From contig NZ_JAESDH010000011.1 in the NCBI RefSeq assembly GCF_019249295.1, forward strand, positions 92,928-156,927: 64,000 bases of DNA. Direction: 5' to 3'. The notes under the pieces are model-generated. The model was not told the DNA's origin. It searched no databases and worked only from the letters and a program-made list of their open reading frames with translations. Position 1 is the first letter of the stretch, and each line of letters starts with the position of its first letter. A program made the translations under genes and the position numbers. Below are positions 35,007 through 45,083 of this stretch, piece by piece. Source of the DNA: Alteromonas antoniana. Lineage in GTDB: Bacteria > Pseudomonadota > Gammaproteobacteria > Enterobacterales > Alteromonadaceae.

Positions 35007-36038
35007 ATGCAGACGCTTACTATCCGAACGCCAGATGACTGGCACCTGCACTTTCGCGACGGCGATATGTTGCAAGAGACAGTGCCGGCCACGGCACGGT
35101 GCTTTGCCCGTGCTATTGTTATGCCAAATCTGGTACCGCCGGTAATTACCGCCGGTATGGCAATGGACTATAAACAGCGCATACTTGATGCCCGTCCTAA
35201 AGCCAGTCAGTTCGAACCGCTGATGACGCTGTATTTAACAAACACGACGACGCCAGACGACATAGCACAGGCAAAAGCCGCCGGTGTGGTGGCTTGTAAG
35301 CTTTACCCTGCTGGTGCAACCACCAACTCGGATGCGGCAGTCACCGGTATTGAAGCGCTGTACCCGGTATTTGAAGCGATGCAGGAGCACGGCCTGTTAC
35401 TGCTTATTCACGGTGAAGTGACAGAAAACCATATCGATATATTCGACCGTGAAAAAGTGTTTATCGATACCCACCTGCAGCCTATCGTAGCGGCCTTCCC
35501 GGGTCTGAAAGTGGTATTTGAGCATATCACCACGGCAGATGCGGCAAGCTTTGTTAAAGATGCCAGTGACAAGGTAGGTGCTACGATAACACCGCAACAC
35601 CTGCTACTTAACCGCAACGATTTGCTGGTAGGCGGGGTACGTCCTCACAACTACTGTCTTCCTGTACTTAAAAGGAATATTCATCAAAAGGCGCTACAGG
35701 ACGTGGTTGCTTCGGGGAATCGAAAGTTCTTCCTGGGTACCGACTCTGCTCCGCACGCCCGTCACAAAAAAGAAAATGCCTGTGGCTGTGCGGGTTGTTA
35801 CAGCGCCTGGAGTGCGATAGAGCTCTATGCTGAGATGTTTGAGCAGCTGGGCGTGCTGGATAAACTGGAAGCGTTTGCCAGCGAAAACGGCGCTGACTTT
35901 TATGGTTTGCCCAGAAATACCGGCACCATTACGCTGGTAAAAACTGCGTGGCAGGTACCTGATTCCGTGTCACTGCCAGATGGCACCGACATGGTGCCTT
36001 TCTATGCAGGTCAGACATTGCAGTGGAAGCTGGAATAG
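35007..36038 (+). CDS. pyrC: Dihydroorotase (PyrC, class II)
   Basis: Cyclises carbamoyl-aspartate to dihydroorotate in pyrimidine synthesis. The 343-aa protein is collinear with E. coli PyrC: zinc-binding [10 protein letters not shown] (about 10-19), the carbamylated Lys in [13 protein letters not shown] (about 99), LLIHGE, FEHITT, and the catalytic Asp in GTDSAPH (about 247-250). TGAGG lies 4 nt before ATG 35007. Expression may be controlled by the two hairpins in the leader. Confidence 0.96.
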   Translation: MQTLTIRTPDDWHLHFRDGDMLQETVPATARCFARAIVMPNLVPPVITAGMAMDYKQRILDARPKASQFEPLMTLYLTNTTTPDDIAQAKAAGVVACKLYPAGATTNSDAAVTGIEALYPVFEAMQEHGLLLLIHGEVTENHIDIFDREKVFIDTHLQPIVAAFPGLKVVFEHITTADAASFVKDASDKVGATITPQHLLLNRNDLLVGGVRPHNYCLPVLKRNIHQKALQDVVASGNRKFFLGTDSAPHARHKKENACGCAGCYSAWSAIELYAEMFEQLGVLDKLEAFASENGADFYGLPRNTGTITLVKTAWQVPDSVSLPDGTDMVPFYAGQTLQWKLE

Positions 36039-36062
36039 TCGCTGGCGTAAAGGGTAAGTATA

Positions 36063-37616
36063 ATGAAGCGGTCTTACTGGCAACTCCCCTGGCTGATACT
36101 ACTGGCCTTACTGGTTTCTCTGGCAACTCGTGCCAGTGACACCATTACCGTCGCGGTATCGCCATTGCCGGTTTTCAGCGAGAATCTTGATAGTAACGCT
36201 GAAGGTTTTAACGTTCGCGTTGTACAGGGTATTCTGAACGAAGCCGGGCTAACCGCTGTTCTCATCACTATGCCGTTTTCCCGGGTGCTGTCATCAATGG
36301 AAAAAGACCATTTGATGCTGGCAACATCGGTCGCCCGCACGCCCGCCAGAGAAGATGACTACTACTGGATCACGCCCATGACGGCAAGCCATGTCGCCAT
36401 GTTTGTGAAACGAAGTCACCCTGTCGTCGGACGTTCGGTCGTTCGCCTGAAAGATATCGGCACTGTCAGCGCCATGCGCGGCGACTACCGGGAAACCATT
36501 CTCAAAGATAACGACATTGCTCACGTGATGTCGCTGAACTCTTGGGAACAAGCCATTGGCGCTGTGTTAAAAGACCGGGCAGATGGTGTTTTCTTCTCGC
36601 ATATTGGTTTACAACTTATCTGCAAGCGAAACCGCTTAAATTGCGGTGACCTGGTTCCTGTTATCGACTGGAACACGTCATACAACTATCTGGTGTTACC
36701 AAAGCATCCTGATAACGCCGCGCTTGCCGCGAAGCTGACCGTTGCCGCGACACGATACAAATCTTCTTCTGCCTTTGACACTCTTCTTGAGACAGTCCTT
36801 CCCAAGTTGGACAAAATGGGAGTGGCTGTCGAAGTCAGTGAAGGGGTGATCAGTTTTCAGCAACCATTTGCTCTCGAGACTGACGATTTGTGGGTAATTG
36901 CGGATTATGTCCGCCATTTCAGTGAGCCAGACGCAAAAGGCGAGGTAACGGGCTATGCCGCAAATCTGGTCAGGGCCATTCTGGCAGAGGCTGATCTTGA
37001 ACGACCTATTTTATCGGCGCCGTGGGAGCGTATTATGCGCGAGGCCGCGCGCAAACCGAATGTGCTGGCCTTCTCTGTGGCGCGCACGCCTGACAGAGAG
37101 ACATTGTTTCACTGGATCACACCAATTACGCGCAATATGCATGGGCTATACACCATCGATGCGCCAGCGGTTAACAGCCTGAAAGAGGTTCCTGCTGATG
37201 CCACCATCGCTGTTATCCGAAAGGACTATCGCGGACAAGCGGCGCGTGAAGCCGGTTTGAAAACGCTGTCTTTTGATTCCTGGGAAACGGCAATGGCAGC
37301 GCTATTGAGTCACGATGCTGACTATATATTTGGTTCTGAGGGGGCGGTAGATGTGGCCTGCAAAAGCCTCGAACGGTCTTGTGATGACGTGTCGCTGGCA
37401 CTGAACTATCAGGCAACAGATACGTATCTGGCGCTGTCTAAATCGGGTACCAACCCCTTGCTGGCGGAGCGCCTGCGCAGTGCTGCTGAAAAGGTTAAGC
37501 AGTCTGAGGCCTATCGGGAATGGTCACAGGCCTGGTCTCTGGAAATGATGCAGCGCCACAATCTAATTCAACACGTTGATAATGGCATCGTGAATCTTTG
37601 GAAAAAGGAAAAATAG
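36063..37616 (+). CDS. Tandem family-3 solute-binding domain protein
   Basis: 517-aa exported protein (signal peptide to about residue 24) made of two homologous binding-protein modules, about 25-265 and 270-500. Matching pieces are SVARTPAREDDYYWITPMT with SVARTPDRETLFHWITPIT, MRGDYRETIL with IRKDYRGQAA, and LICKRNRLNCGDL with VACKSLERSCDDV. Each half keeps a Cys pair that may form a disulfide. No kinase, GGDEF or permease domain is attached and no ABC partner is nearby. It starts 25 nt after pyrC and ends directly against dbpA. Ligand and role are unknown. Confidence 0.8.
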   Translation: MKRSYWQLPWLILLALLVSLATRASDTITVAVSPLPVFSENLDSNAEGFNVRVVQGILNEAGLTAVLITMPFSRVLSSMEKDHLMLATSVARTPAREDDYYWITPMTASHVAMFVKRSHPVVGRSVVRLKDIGTVSAMRGDYRETILKDNDIAHVMSLNSWEQAIGAVLKDRADGVFFSHIGLQLICKRNRLNCGDLVPVIDWNTSYNYLVLPKHPDNAALAAKLTVAATRYKSSSAFDTLLETVLPKLDKMGVAVEVSEGVISFQQPFALETDDLWVIADYVRHFSEPDAKGEVTGYAANLVRAILAEADLERPILSAPWERIMREAARKPNVLAFSVARTPDRETLFHWITPITRNMHGLYTIDAPAVNSLKEVPADATIAVIRKDYRGQAAREAGLKTLSFDSWETAMAALLSHDADYIFGSEGAVDVACKSLERSCDDVSLALNYQATDTYLALSKSGTNPLLAERLRSAAEKVKQSEAYREWSQAWSLEMMQRHNLIQHVDNGIVNLWKKEK

Positions 37617-38999
37617 TTGGCTACCTTTGACAGCTTGCCGGTTCATCCGGATATCGTTCGTTCGCTGAAAGACAACCACATCACTGAACTCTCGCCAGTC
37701 CAGGCAGCCACGCTGCCGATTACGCTTGATAACAGAGATGTCATGGCACAGGCGCAAACCGGCAGCGGGAAAACCCTGGCCTTCGCGATCCCGTGTATTC
37801 AGGCTGTTGATACCAGCCTGTTTCATCCTCAGGCAATCATATTGTGTCCAACCCGTGAGTTAGCGGAACAGGTAGCAGAGCAGGTAAGAATGGCTGCCCG
37901 GTATATCCCCAATCTGAAGGTGCTGACGCTTTGTGGCGGCCAGCCGATGGGGCCACAGATTCAGTCGCTGAAACACGGTAGCCACATTGTTGTTGGTACT
38001 CCGGGGCGCGTAATGGACCACGTTCAGCGTCGTCGTCTGGATTTGAGCGGCATTCGCTGTCGCGTTCTGGACGAGGCCGATCGCATGCTGGATATGGGCT
38101 TTGAGGAAGATCTCAGTATTATATTTTCTGCTGTACCCGCCCAGGTGCAGACCTTGCTGATGTCAGCCACCTACACTGACGAGGTTGCCAGCATAGCGCA
38201 AACCTATCTGCAGCAGGCTGAGCACGTTGATGTTACCTCGCAACAAAGCCATACGCCGGCCATCGAGCAGGTGGCTTACGAGACGCTGCCTCACACAAAA
38301 ATGCAGACGCTAAAGGCCGTACTGACCCACTATCAACCCGCCAGCGCGATTGTGTTTTGTAATACCCGCAGACAGGTAGCAGAAGTCGTCGATGAGCTGA
38401 TTACCGAAGGGTTCAGTGCCGACGGGCTGCAGGGCGATATGGAGCAGCAGGCGCGCACGGATGTGTTAATGCGCTTTGCCAGTGATGCGCTGAATGTGCT
38501 GGTGGCTACGGACGTGGCCGCACGCGGCCTGGATATTGAAGATGTTGCGTGTGTGGTCAATTTCTCAGTGAGTGAAGAGCCTGAGGCCCATGTGCACCGG
38601 ATCGGTCGTACGGCGCGTGCCGGGAAGCAAGGTATCGCAGTCACGCTGTTAACCCCCGAAGACGTGTTCCACTGGAAGAAAATTACTGAGCGCGCGGCGT
38701 CTGCCATCCCGGAGAAAGGCGCGCAGGCGTTACGTTTTCACAAAAACCGTATTGTCCAGCCCGAGTACGATTGCATTGTGCTGCAGGCTGGCAAAAAGCA
38801 AAAGCTGCGGCCTGGCGACCTGGTGGGGGCGCTCACCAAAGATGCTGAAGTCCCTGGCGAAGATATTGGCAACATTGCCGTGCAAAGCAGCCAGAGCTAC
38901 ATCGCAATCAAACTGCGCAGTGTTAAGCGGGCGATGCGGCTGTTCCGTGAAGGCAAAATCAAAGGCAAGCGGATAAGGGCTAAGCGCCTGACCAGTTAA
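37617..38999 (+). CDS. dbpA: ATP-dependent RNA helicase DbpA
   Basis: 460-aa DEAD-box helicase of ribosome assembly that binds hairpin 92 of 23S rRNA. Motifs: Q-motif LSPVQAATLP, AQTGSGKT (about 48), PTRELAEQ, TPGR, the DEAD box as DEADRML (about 155), SAT, ARGLD and HRIGRTARAG. The C-terminal RNA-binding domain starts near KKQKLRPGDLVGALTKD and ends KIKGKRIRAKRL, the part that defines DbpA. The start is TTG 37617, right after the upstream TAG, with AAGGA about 8 nt before it. Confidence 0.93.
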   Translation: MATFDSLPVHPDIVRSLKDNHITELSPVQAATLPITLDNRDVMAQAQTGSGKTLAFAIPCIQAVDTSLFHPQAIILCPTRELAEQVAEQVRMAARYIPNLKVLTLCGGQPMGPQIQSLKHGSHIVVGTPGRVMDHVQRRRLDLSGIRCRVLDEADRMLDMGFEEDLSIIFSAVPAQVQTLLMSATYTDEVASIAQTYLQQAEHVDVTSQQSHTPAIEQVAYETLPHTKMQTLKAVLTHYQPASAIVFCNTRRQVAEVVDELITEGFSADGLQGDMEQQARTDVLMRFASDALNVLVATDVAARGLDIEDVACVVNFSVSEEPEAHVHRIGRTARAGKQGIAVTLLTPEDVFHWKKITERAASAIPEKGAQALRFHKNRIVQPEYDCIVLQAGKKQKLRPGDLVGALTKDAEVPGEDIGNIAVQSSQSYIAIKLRSVKRAMRLFREGKIKGKRIRAKRLTS

Positions 39000-39353
39000 A
39001 CGCTTTTTGCTAGCAGTAACCGCGCGGATCCATAAGTCAGGCTTCCGGTTAGGCGCGTCGGCGTAGCATGTGATGTGCGGAATTTTACGCGCACAATGTT
39101 GCGCAATGTGCGCCCTTACTGGCGCTCGCTGCCCCAGGTTTGAATTCGCTGGGCAGGTGGCGTTATGATATCCTGCTGCCTGGCAGTGAACAGGCTTAGC
39201 GCGCAGGTTACCCTCACTTGCCAACGTCTCCGACAATGTCTGAACCGCGCCATGTTATGGTGTTATTGCGGCGTTTGTCGGTGATCAATTTAGCACATTC
39301 CGTTATCAGACGAATAACGCGTCTGATAATACTAACCTCAAACAGGAGAAATC
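39000..39353. other. Intergenic region with hairpins before the ACT gene
   Basis: No gene is seen. GCGCACA (39089-39095) pairs with TGTGCGC (39107-39113). Nearer the next gene, TTATCAGACG (39303-39312) pairs perfectly with CGTCTGATAA (39320-39329), 24 nt before the start codon and close to its ribosome-binding site. Confidence 0.45.
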
Positions 39354-39764
39354 ATGTCCGGAGAAGTTGTACTGGCAACGCTGCTGCAAAATCTGATGCC
39401 GGTGCTGAGCGATGAAACCTATGTGTTTGTCACCACTACCGAGCCTGAGCAGCTTGCGTTACTGGACCCTCGTGTAAAAGGCATGTTTCGTGAAAAGGAA
39501 GGTATTACGCTGATTACGGAGGTGGGCTACGCGAAGGAAAACGCGCTGGCGTTTGAAGGCAAATTCCGCTGTATCACCTGTGAGGTACATTCGAGTCTTG
39601 ATGCGGTGGGTATGACGTCAGCAATGACCGCCGCCCTGACGCATTTTGGCATCAGTGCAAATGTGGTGGCGGCCTATTACCATGACCACATATTTGTTCC
39701 GGAAAGTCGCGCCGAAGAAGCGGTATCCGCACTGGCAAGTTTGCAGGCTGAAATCGTGGAGTAA
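39354..39764 (+). CDS. ACT domain protein (ACT_3 type)
   Basis: 136-aa protein with two ACT-like halves; TYVFVTTTEPEQL opens the first and CITCEVHSSLDAVGMTSAMTAALTHFGISANVVAAYYHDHIFVP the second (from about 73). The family is thought to bind amino acids and regulate, but no target is known. AGGAG sits before ATG 39354, and a perfect 10-bp hairpin lies directly upstream in the leader. It is monocistronic, ending at a shared terminator. Confidence 0.82.
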   Translation: MSGEVVLATLLQNLMPVLSDETYVFVTTTEPEQLALLDPRVKGMFREKEGITLITEVGYAKENALAFEGKFRCITCEVHSSLDAVGMTSAMTAALTHFGISANVVAAYYHDHIFVPESRAEEAVSALASLQAEIVE

Positions 39765-39861
39765 GCCCGCTGGTTGTCTTCGAATGCGCGGACACAATCA
39801 TGTTGAGCTCAGCATCCAGACAGACCTCGCAGAGTAAAGAAATACATCGACAAGCTTAGAC

Positions 39862-39899
39862 AAAAAAAGCCGGCGAAAGCCGGCTTTGTCGTTTTTTTA
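39862..39899. terminator. Bidirectional terminator between ACT and M13 peptidase genes
   Basis: AAAGCCGGC (39866-39874) / GCCGGCTTT (39879-39887) with a GAAA loop has seven A residues on the left and a T-rich right flank, so it can end both convergent transcripts. Confidence 0.88.
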
Positions 39900-39904
39900 A
39901 GTTG

Positions 39905-41977
39905 TTACCAGATTTTGACACGCTCTTCAGGCGGCAGATAAAGCTCGTCGTCTTTTTCCACATCGAAGGCCTGATAGAATTCAGGTACGTTACGCACCGC
40001 ACCATTTGCCCGGAAATGTGCGGGAGAGTGCGTATCGGTCTGAATACGGCTGCGAAGTGCTTCATCGCGATACTTGTTTGCCCACACCTGACCAAAGCCA
40101 ATGAATACGCGCTGGTCGCCCGTAAAGCCATCCATGACAGGCGATTCTTCGCCGTCCAATGACATATGGTACGCCTTCAGTGCAATGCTGATACCGCCCA
40201 GGTCGCCGATGTTTTCGCCCAGTGTATATTCGCCGTTAACGAATAAGCCCGGTAGCGCCTCAAACTCGTTGTACTGAGAAACCAGCTCGGCAGTGCGGTT
40301 TTCAAACTCTTTGCGATCCGCATCAGTCCACCAGTTGCGAAGTACACCGTCACCGTCAAAGGTACTGCCCGAATCATCAAACCCGTGGCCGATTTCATGG
40401 CCGATAACCGCACCGATACCGCCGTAGTTGACGGCATCTTCCGCATTCATATCGAAAAATGGCGGCTGCAATATAGCGGCAGGGAACACGATCTCGTTTT
40501 GTGTCGGGTTGTAATAGGCATTCACGGTTTGCGGTGTCATGCCCCACTCATGTTTCCAGACCGGGCCGCCTTGTTTCTTCAGCATTTCTTCATATTGCGC
40601 ATCGGCGGAGCGCTTCAGGTTACCGAACAAATCATCGGCTTCTACTGTAAGGGCAGAGTAGTCTTTCCACTGGTCAGGGTAACCAATTTTCACTGTGAAT
40701 TTGGATAACTTATCCAACGCCTGCTGACGGGTGTCATCGGTCATCCAGTCAAGCTCTTCAATACTGTCTTTGTATGCCAGTAGCAGGTTATTCACCATGT
40801 CCAGCATGCGAGCTTTCGCTTCAGGGGGGAAGTGCTTCTTCACATACACTTTACCGATAACTTCGCCGACATGGTTATTTAACAGGTCAACAGCACGGCG
40901 CCATTGTGGACGCTGCTCTTCCACGCCGTTTAATACGGTGCTGTAGAAAGCAAAGTTGGCGTCGTCCAGATCTTGTGTCAGGCGTGTTGCAGAAGCATTC
41001 AACAGTCCCCACTGAAGAAAGGTCTTCCAGTCTTCCAGCGACGTATTGGCAATCAGGGCGTCAATTTGCTTCATAAAATCGGTTTGCAGAACCACGACGG
41101 ATTCCAGATCCTGCAGCTCGGCCTGCGCCAGAAATGCGGTCCAGTCAAACTCAGGCATCAGGGTTTTGAGTTCAGCCACTTCAACATTGTTGTAGTTCGC
41201 CGCCCAATTCCGTGTGTCCTCTTTCTTCATGTGCAGTTCGGCGATGGTAGTCTCTAACGCCATCAGCTTCTTTGCGCTTTCTGCTGGCTGTTCAAAGCCT
41301 GCCAGCGTGAACATTTTTTCGATGTGTTTCACGTAAGCATCACGAATTTTCTGCGACGCTTCATCGTCTTTAAAGTAATAGTCTTTTTCTGGCAGACCCA
41401 ACCCGGCTTGCCAGGTATAAATCATGTATTGCTCAGGAGATTTGAAGTCCGGGGTTTGTCCCATGGCAAATGGCGCACCAAAGCCGTAACGATTAGCATA
41501 AGCAAAGTACGATGCCAGCTCAGAGTAATTCGAGATGGCCTCAATCATGTCCAGTTCACTGGCAATGGGTTCCATACCTTTGGCGTTACGGGTTTCCATG
41601 TCCATATAAGCACGATAAAAATCGCCCACTTTCTGCTCGTCACTGCCGGTTTTGAAATCGCCTTCGGCAGACGTTTTGATGATCGCCATCACGTCATCCT
41701 GAGACTCATCACGCAGGATAGTAAAGCTGCCATAAGAAGATTTATCAGCAGGGATCTCCAGTGAGTCCACCCACTTGCCATTTACATAGCGGAAAAAGTC
41801 ATCGCCAGGATCGACGGAGGTATCCATATTTTCTTCGATCACGCCGGAAGTAAGGCTCTGCTCAGCCTGTTCCTGCTTTGCTGCTGGCGTTGTCGCGGTT
41901 GAGGTAGTTTTACTGTTTTGCGGGCTACAGGCGGATAATGCCAGTACCACACTGAGGCTAAGTAATGTTCTGCCCAT
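39905..41977 (-). CDS. pepO: M13 family metallopeptidase, lipoprotein (PepO/neprilysin-like)
   Basis: 690-aa zinc peptidase of the neprilysin family. A lipoprotein signal ends at LSAC (Cys about 17), and a Thr/Gln/Ala-rich spacer follows. The N-terminal M13 domain runs from about 50 to 430. The catalytic domain has NAYYNPTQNEIVFPAAILQ, the zinc motif HEIGH (about 527-531) and the second ligand in ENIGDLGG. The usual CxxW C-terminus is VKIW, without the Cys. It likely cleaves peptides in the periplasm or at the cell surface. The start at 41977 is chosen for the signal peptide and AGGA upstream. Confidence 0.93.
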   Translation of the reverse strand: MGRTLLSLSVVLALSACSPQNSKTTSTATTPAAKQEQAEQSLTSGVIEENMDTSVDPGDDFFRYVNGKWVDSLEIPADKSSYGSFTILRDESQDDVMAIIKTSAEGDFKTGSDEQKVGDFYRAYMDMETRNAKGMEPIASELDMIEAISNYSELASYFAYANRYGFGAPFAMGQTPDFKSPEQYMIYTWQAGLGLPEKDYYFKDDEASQKIRDAYVKHIEKMFTLAGFEQPAESAKKLMALETTIAELHMKKEDTRNWAANYNNVEVAELKTLMPEFDWTAFLAQAELQDLESVVVLQTDFMKQIDALIANTSLEDWKTFLQWGLLNASATRLTQDLDDANFAFYSTVLNGVEEQRPQWRRAVDLLNNHVGEVIGKVYVKKHFPPEAKARMLDMVNNLLLAYKDSIEELDWMTDDTRQQALDKLSKFTVKIGYPDQWKDYSALTVEADDLFGNLKRSADAQYEEMLKKQGGPVWKHEWGMTPQTVNAYYNPTQNEIVFPAAILQPPFFDMNAEDAVNYGGIGAVIGHEIGHGFDDSGSTFDGDGVLRNWWTDADRKEFENRTAELVSQYNEFEALPGLFVNGEYTLGENIGDLGGISIALKAYHMSLDGEESPVMDGFTGDQRVFIGFGQVWANKYRDEALRSRIQTDTHSPAHFRANGAVRNVPEFYQAFDVEKDDELYLPPEERVKIW

Positions 41978-42283
41978 GGGTGTTATCCTAAAACGGGTGC
42001 GCTTGGGAAAGTGACTGACTGCAGGCCAGTAAATCCAGAGGCTTGTCTGCCCCTTCCGTTTACGCATCTACTAATACGGGTGTGTTAAACACGGTGAGAC
42101 CACTTTTCTAGCACGGAGTGGATGATCAAAAAAGCGGTTTATAGTGAACATACATATGTTGTAACAACTTTCTTTGTGTTGACTGATATAGTGAGCAACA
42201 AATCATGTATTCCGGTCGCGGTGCTTACAGGTCAGTTTGCCCTGTAATCTCCTAATAACGTCCAACCAGAAAAAAGGTGCTTT
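41978..42283. other. Divergent intergenic region
   Basis: Promoters for the M13 peptidase and the RraA-like gene must lie here. I see AT-rich sequence and a small GTTGTAACAAC palindrome near 42158-42168, but no hexamer pair worth calling. Confidence 0.3.
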
Positions 42284-42901
42284 ATGACCACGGATTATGC
42301 AGCAGTTTCGGTCTGCGATTATGCAGATGCCCTTCCTCGTAAACAGTTTATGGATTATCAGATTCGTTGCTTGTGGGACGGTGCGCCGCGCATTGCTGGC
42401 CCGGCTTTCACCGTAAAGTGCGAGCCGGGCGACCATCTTATGTTGCACGCGGCCATTTATCGCGCTAATCCCGGCGATATTATTGTGGTGGAAGCCGACG
42501 ACGCCTTTGCGGTGGCGGGTGGTAATGTGTGCGCTATCGCGCAGCGCCGCGGTATCAAAGGCTTTGTAGTCGATGGCGTGATACGAGACGGTGCGGAAGT
42601 GCGTGACATGCAGTTCCCGGTGTACGCCTATGGCGTGGTGCCAAAACCCGGCGCTAAGAAGCAGCTAAGCCCGCTTAACCAGCCGATAACCTGTGGTGGA
42701 GTACTGGTAAACCCTGGCGACATGGTGATAGCCGATGAAGAAGGCATCGCTGTTATACCAAAAGCTGAAGCGGAAGACGCCTTTGCCATAGCGAAAAAGC
42801 GCGCCGACAAAGACGCCGGTATGACGTTAGATGAGTGGCAGGCTCAGCACAGTGAAAAGGTGGAATCAATTCTTGCAGAACTGGGCTTTCAGGAAGACTG
42901 A
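42284..42901 (+). CDS. RraA family protein (RraA-like / HMG-CHA aldolase type)
   Basis: 205-aa RraA-fold protein. SVCDYADALPR near the N-terminus, GPAFTVKCEPGDH, and the active-site-like GVIRDGAEVRDMQFPVYA (about 99-116) with the Arg-Asp pair kept by divalent-metal aldolases. Then NPGDMVIADEEGIAVIP. E. coli RraA (about 161 aa) inhibits RNase E; the longer size and the intact RD pair favour a metal-dependent aldolase or decarboxylase of the HMG/CHA group. Alone in its transcript unit. Confidence 0.78.
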   Translation: MTTDYAAVSVCDYADALPRKQFMDYQIRCLWDGAPRIAGPAFTVKCEPGDHLMLHAAIYRANPGDIIVVEADDAFAVAGGNVCAIAQRRGIKGFVVDGVIRDGAEVRDMQFPVYAYGVVPKPGAKKQLSPLNQPITCGGVLVNPGDMVIADEEGIAVIPKAEAEDAFAIAKKRADKDAGMTLDEWQAQHSEKVESILAELGFQED

Positions 42902-43070
42902 CGCCAATTCAACCTGGCTGAAATCACGCTGCGACGCCATGCTGAATTTTCTTAGGTCGGAGCGGCGAGTTGCAGCTTAACAGTGCGATGCCCGACCTGC
43001 GCTGTACTGTCAAACCTCTGCAAGGTAAAGTATGGGCCCTCCGGGCTCCATCACTTAATTGCAGGAAGTT

Positions 43071-44912
43071 ATGTTTTCATTTTTCGAGCGTCTCACGCAG
43101 CCGTTTCCCGATGCCGAACCTACCCAGCCTCCGAAGGGGATCTTAGCGTTTTGTCGCTACTACACGCAGGGCATGTGGAAAGTCATTCTGGCAGTATCAG
43201 TACTCAGCGCGATAGTGGCGGTACTGGAAGTGGCGCTGTTTGGCTTTTTAGGCCAGTTGGTCGACTGGTTCTCTGAGCAGGATCGCAGTACCTTTCTGCA
43301 AAATGAAAAATGGACGCTAATCGGCATGGGCCTCACCGTGGTGGTTTTCATCCCCGGATTTATCCTCCTACGTTCACTGTTAAGCCGTCAGTCTCTGCTG
43401 GGGAATTATCCCATGCGCATTCGCTGGCAGGCACACCGCTACTTGCTGGGGCAAAGTTTAAGTTTCTTTCAGGATGAATTTGCCGGACGCGTTGCCACCA
43501 AAGTAATGCAAACCGCCCTTTCCGTGCGCGAAACCGTAATGAAACTACTCGATTTGATGGTGTACATCAGTGTGTATTTCATATCTATGGTGGTGCTGAT
43601 ATTTGCGACCGACTGGCGTCTGGCTATGCCGCTTCTGGTGTGGTTTGTTGTCTACGTAATGATATTGAAAGTGCTGGTGCCTAAGCTTAAAAAAGTGTCG
43701 CAGCGACAGGCCGATGCACGCTCTATCATGACCGGGCGTATCGTTGACAGTTACACTAATATCACCACCGTCAAACTGTTCAGCCACAGTCAGCGCGAAG
43801 CAGACTATGCCCGTGAAAGTATGGGAAATTTCTTATCCACGGTATATCCGCAAATGCGTCTGGTGACGGTGCTGGAATTCTGTGTCGAGATGGCTAATGC
43901 GCTGTTGATATTTACCATAGGTGCTATGTCGATTTACCTGTGGATGGAGAGCATTGTCTCACCCGGTGATATCGCGGTGGCTATCAGCCTGTGTTTGCGT
44001 TTGAACGGCATGTCACACTGGATCATGTGGGAAGTCACCGCACTGTTTGAGAATTTAGGTACCGTGCAGGATGGTATCAACACGCTCGCAAAACCCGTGA
44101 GTGTCAAAGATAAAGACAAACCTGCGCCGCTTACGGTAGCAGGCGGAAGTATCGACTTTAAACAGGTGGATTTCTCGTATCAGGGTAACGACGCCTTGCC
44201 TATCAATGTGTTTAAAGATTTGAATATACGCATTAAACCGGGTGAAAAAGTCGGTTTAGTGGGGCGTTCCGGGGCCGGTAAGTCGACGTTGGTGAATCTT
44301 CTGATGCGCTTCTATGACACGCAAAGCGGTGACATTCTGATAGACGGTCAACGCATTTATGACGTGCCACAGGAAGCACTGCGCTCGCAAATAAGTATGG
44401 TGACACAGGATACGTCGTTGATGCATCGCTCGGTGCGTGACAACATCATTTACGGCAAAACGGATGCGACGGAAGCGGAAATGATGGCTGCCGCCAAACA
44501 GGCCGAAGCCCACGAATTTATTCAGTCATTATCTGACAGCGAAGGTCGTACCGGCTATGACGCGCACGTTGGAGAGCGCGGGGTTAAACTGTCCGGCGGT
44601 CAGCGCCAGCGCATTGCTATTGCCAGAGTGTTACTTAAAGATGCGCCCATTCTTATTCTCGATGAAGCAACATCGGCGCTGGATTCAGAAGTGGAAGCTG
44701 CGATCCAGGAGTGCCTGAACAAGGTGATGGAAAACAAAACCGTGCTGGCGATTGCGCACCGCCTGTCGACCATTGCGCAGATGGACCGTTTGCTCGTATT
44801 AGATAAAGGCCAGATTGTGGAATCTGGCACGCATGCTGAATTGGTCGCGCAGAACGGCATTTATGCCAAACTGTGGGCGCATCAGACGGGAGGTTTCATT
44901 GGCGTGGAATAA
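43071..44912 (+). CDS. ABC transporter, fused permease and ATPase (MsbA/MDR type)
   Basis: 613-aa half-transporter exporting an unknown substrate. Six membrane helices lie in about residues 30-330. The ATPase domain has Walker A GRSGAGKST (about 399), Q-loop MVTQDTSLMHRSV, signature LSGGQRQRIAIAR, Walker B ILILDEATSALDS and the H-loop IAHRLSTIAQ. It works as a homodimer by family rule. ATG 43071 has AGGA just upstream. It is related to MsbA-like lipid/drug exporters but is not clearly MsbA; no lpxK gene is near. Confidence 0.88.
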   Translation: MFSFFERLTQPFPDAEPTQPPKGILAFCRYYTQGMWKVILAVSVLSAIVAVLEVALFGFLGQLVDWFSEQDRSTFLQNEKWTLIGMGLTVVVFIPGFILLRSLLSRQSLLGNYPMRIRWQAHRYLLGQSLSFFQDEFAGRVATKVMQTALSVRETVMKLLDLMVYISVYFISMVVLIFATDWRLAMPLLVWFVVYVMILKVLVPKLKKVSQRQADARSIMTGRIVDSYTNITTVKLFSHSQREADYARESMGNFLSTVYPQMRLVTVLEFCVEMANALLIFTIGAMSIYLWMESIVSPGDIAVAISLCLRLNGMSHWIMWEVTALFENLGTVQDGINTLAKPVSVKDKDKPAPLTVAGGSIDFKQVDFSYQGNDALPINVFKDLNIRIKPGEKVGLVGRSGAGKSTLVNLLMRFYDTQSGDILIDGQRIYDVPQEALRSQISMVTQDTSLMHRSVRDNIIYGKTDATEAEMMAAAKQAEAHEFIQSLSDSEGRTGYDAHVGERGVKLSGGQRQRIAIARVLLKDAPILILDEATSALDSEVEAAIQECLNKVMENKTVLAIAHRLSTIAQMDRLLVLDKGQIVESGTHAELVAQNGIYAKLWAHQTGGFIGVE

Positions 44913-44960
44913 GCCCTGAGAAGGCGATAAAAGCAAATATGTGATGGTGGCATAAAGCGC

Positions 44961-44988
44961 TTGTATCTGAGGGGCGGTTAAGTATAAT
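44961..44988 (+). promoter_or_regulatory. Promoter of the tRNA-Trp / secE transcript
   Basis: TTGTAT (44961-44966) and a perfect TATAAT (44983-44988) with a 16-nt spacer and a GC-rich start region, about 95 nt before the tRNA. A hairpin TGTCAT/ATGACA (45064-45080) directly precedes the tRNA 5' end. Confidence 0.65.
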
Positions 44989-45083
44989 ACGCCTCCCTCC
45001 CTTGCGATACCGCACTTTCCTCAGAAATGACGCTACTATCACAAGGGCAGTGTAAGTAAAATTTGTCATGAATAATGACATTT

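Noticed and set aside
34428..35075. 215-codon minus-strand frame across the PhnA-like gene, pyrC leader and pyrC start
   Set aside because: Overlaps two solid genes and has no protein-like features.
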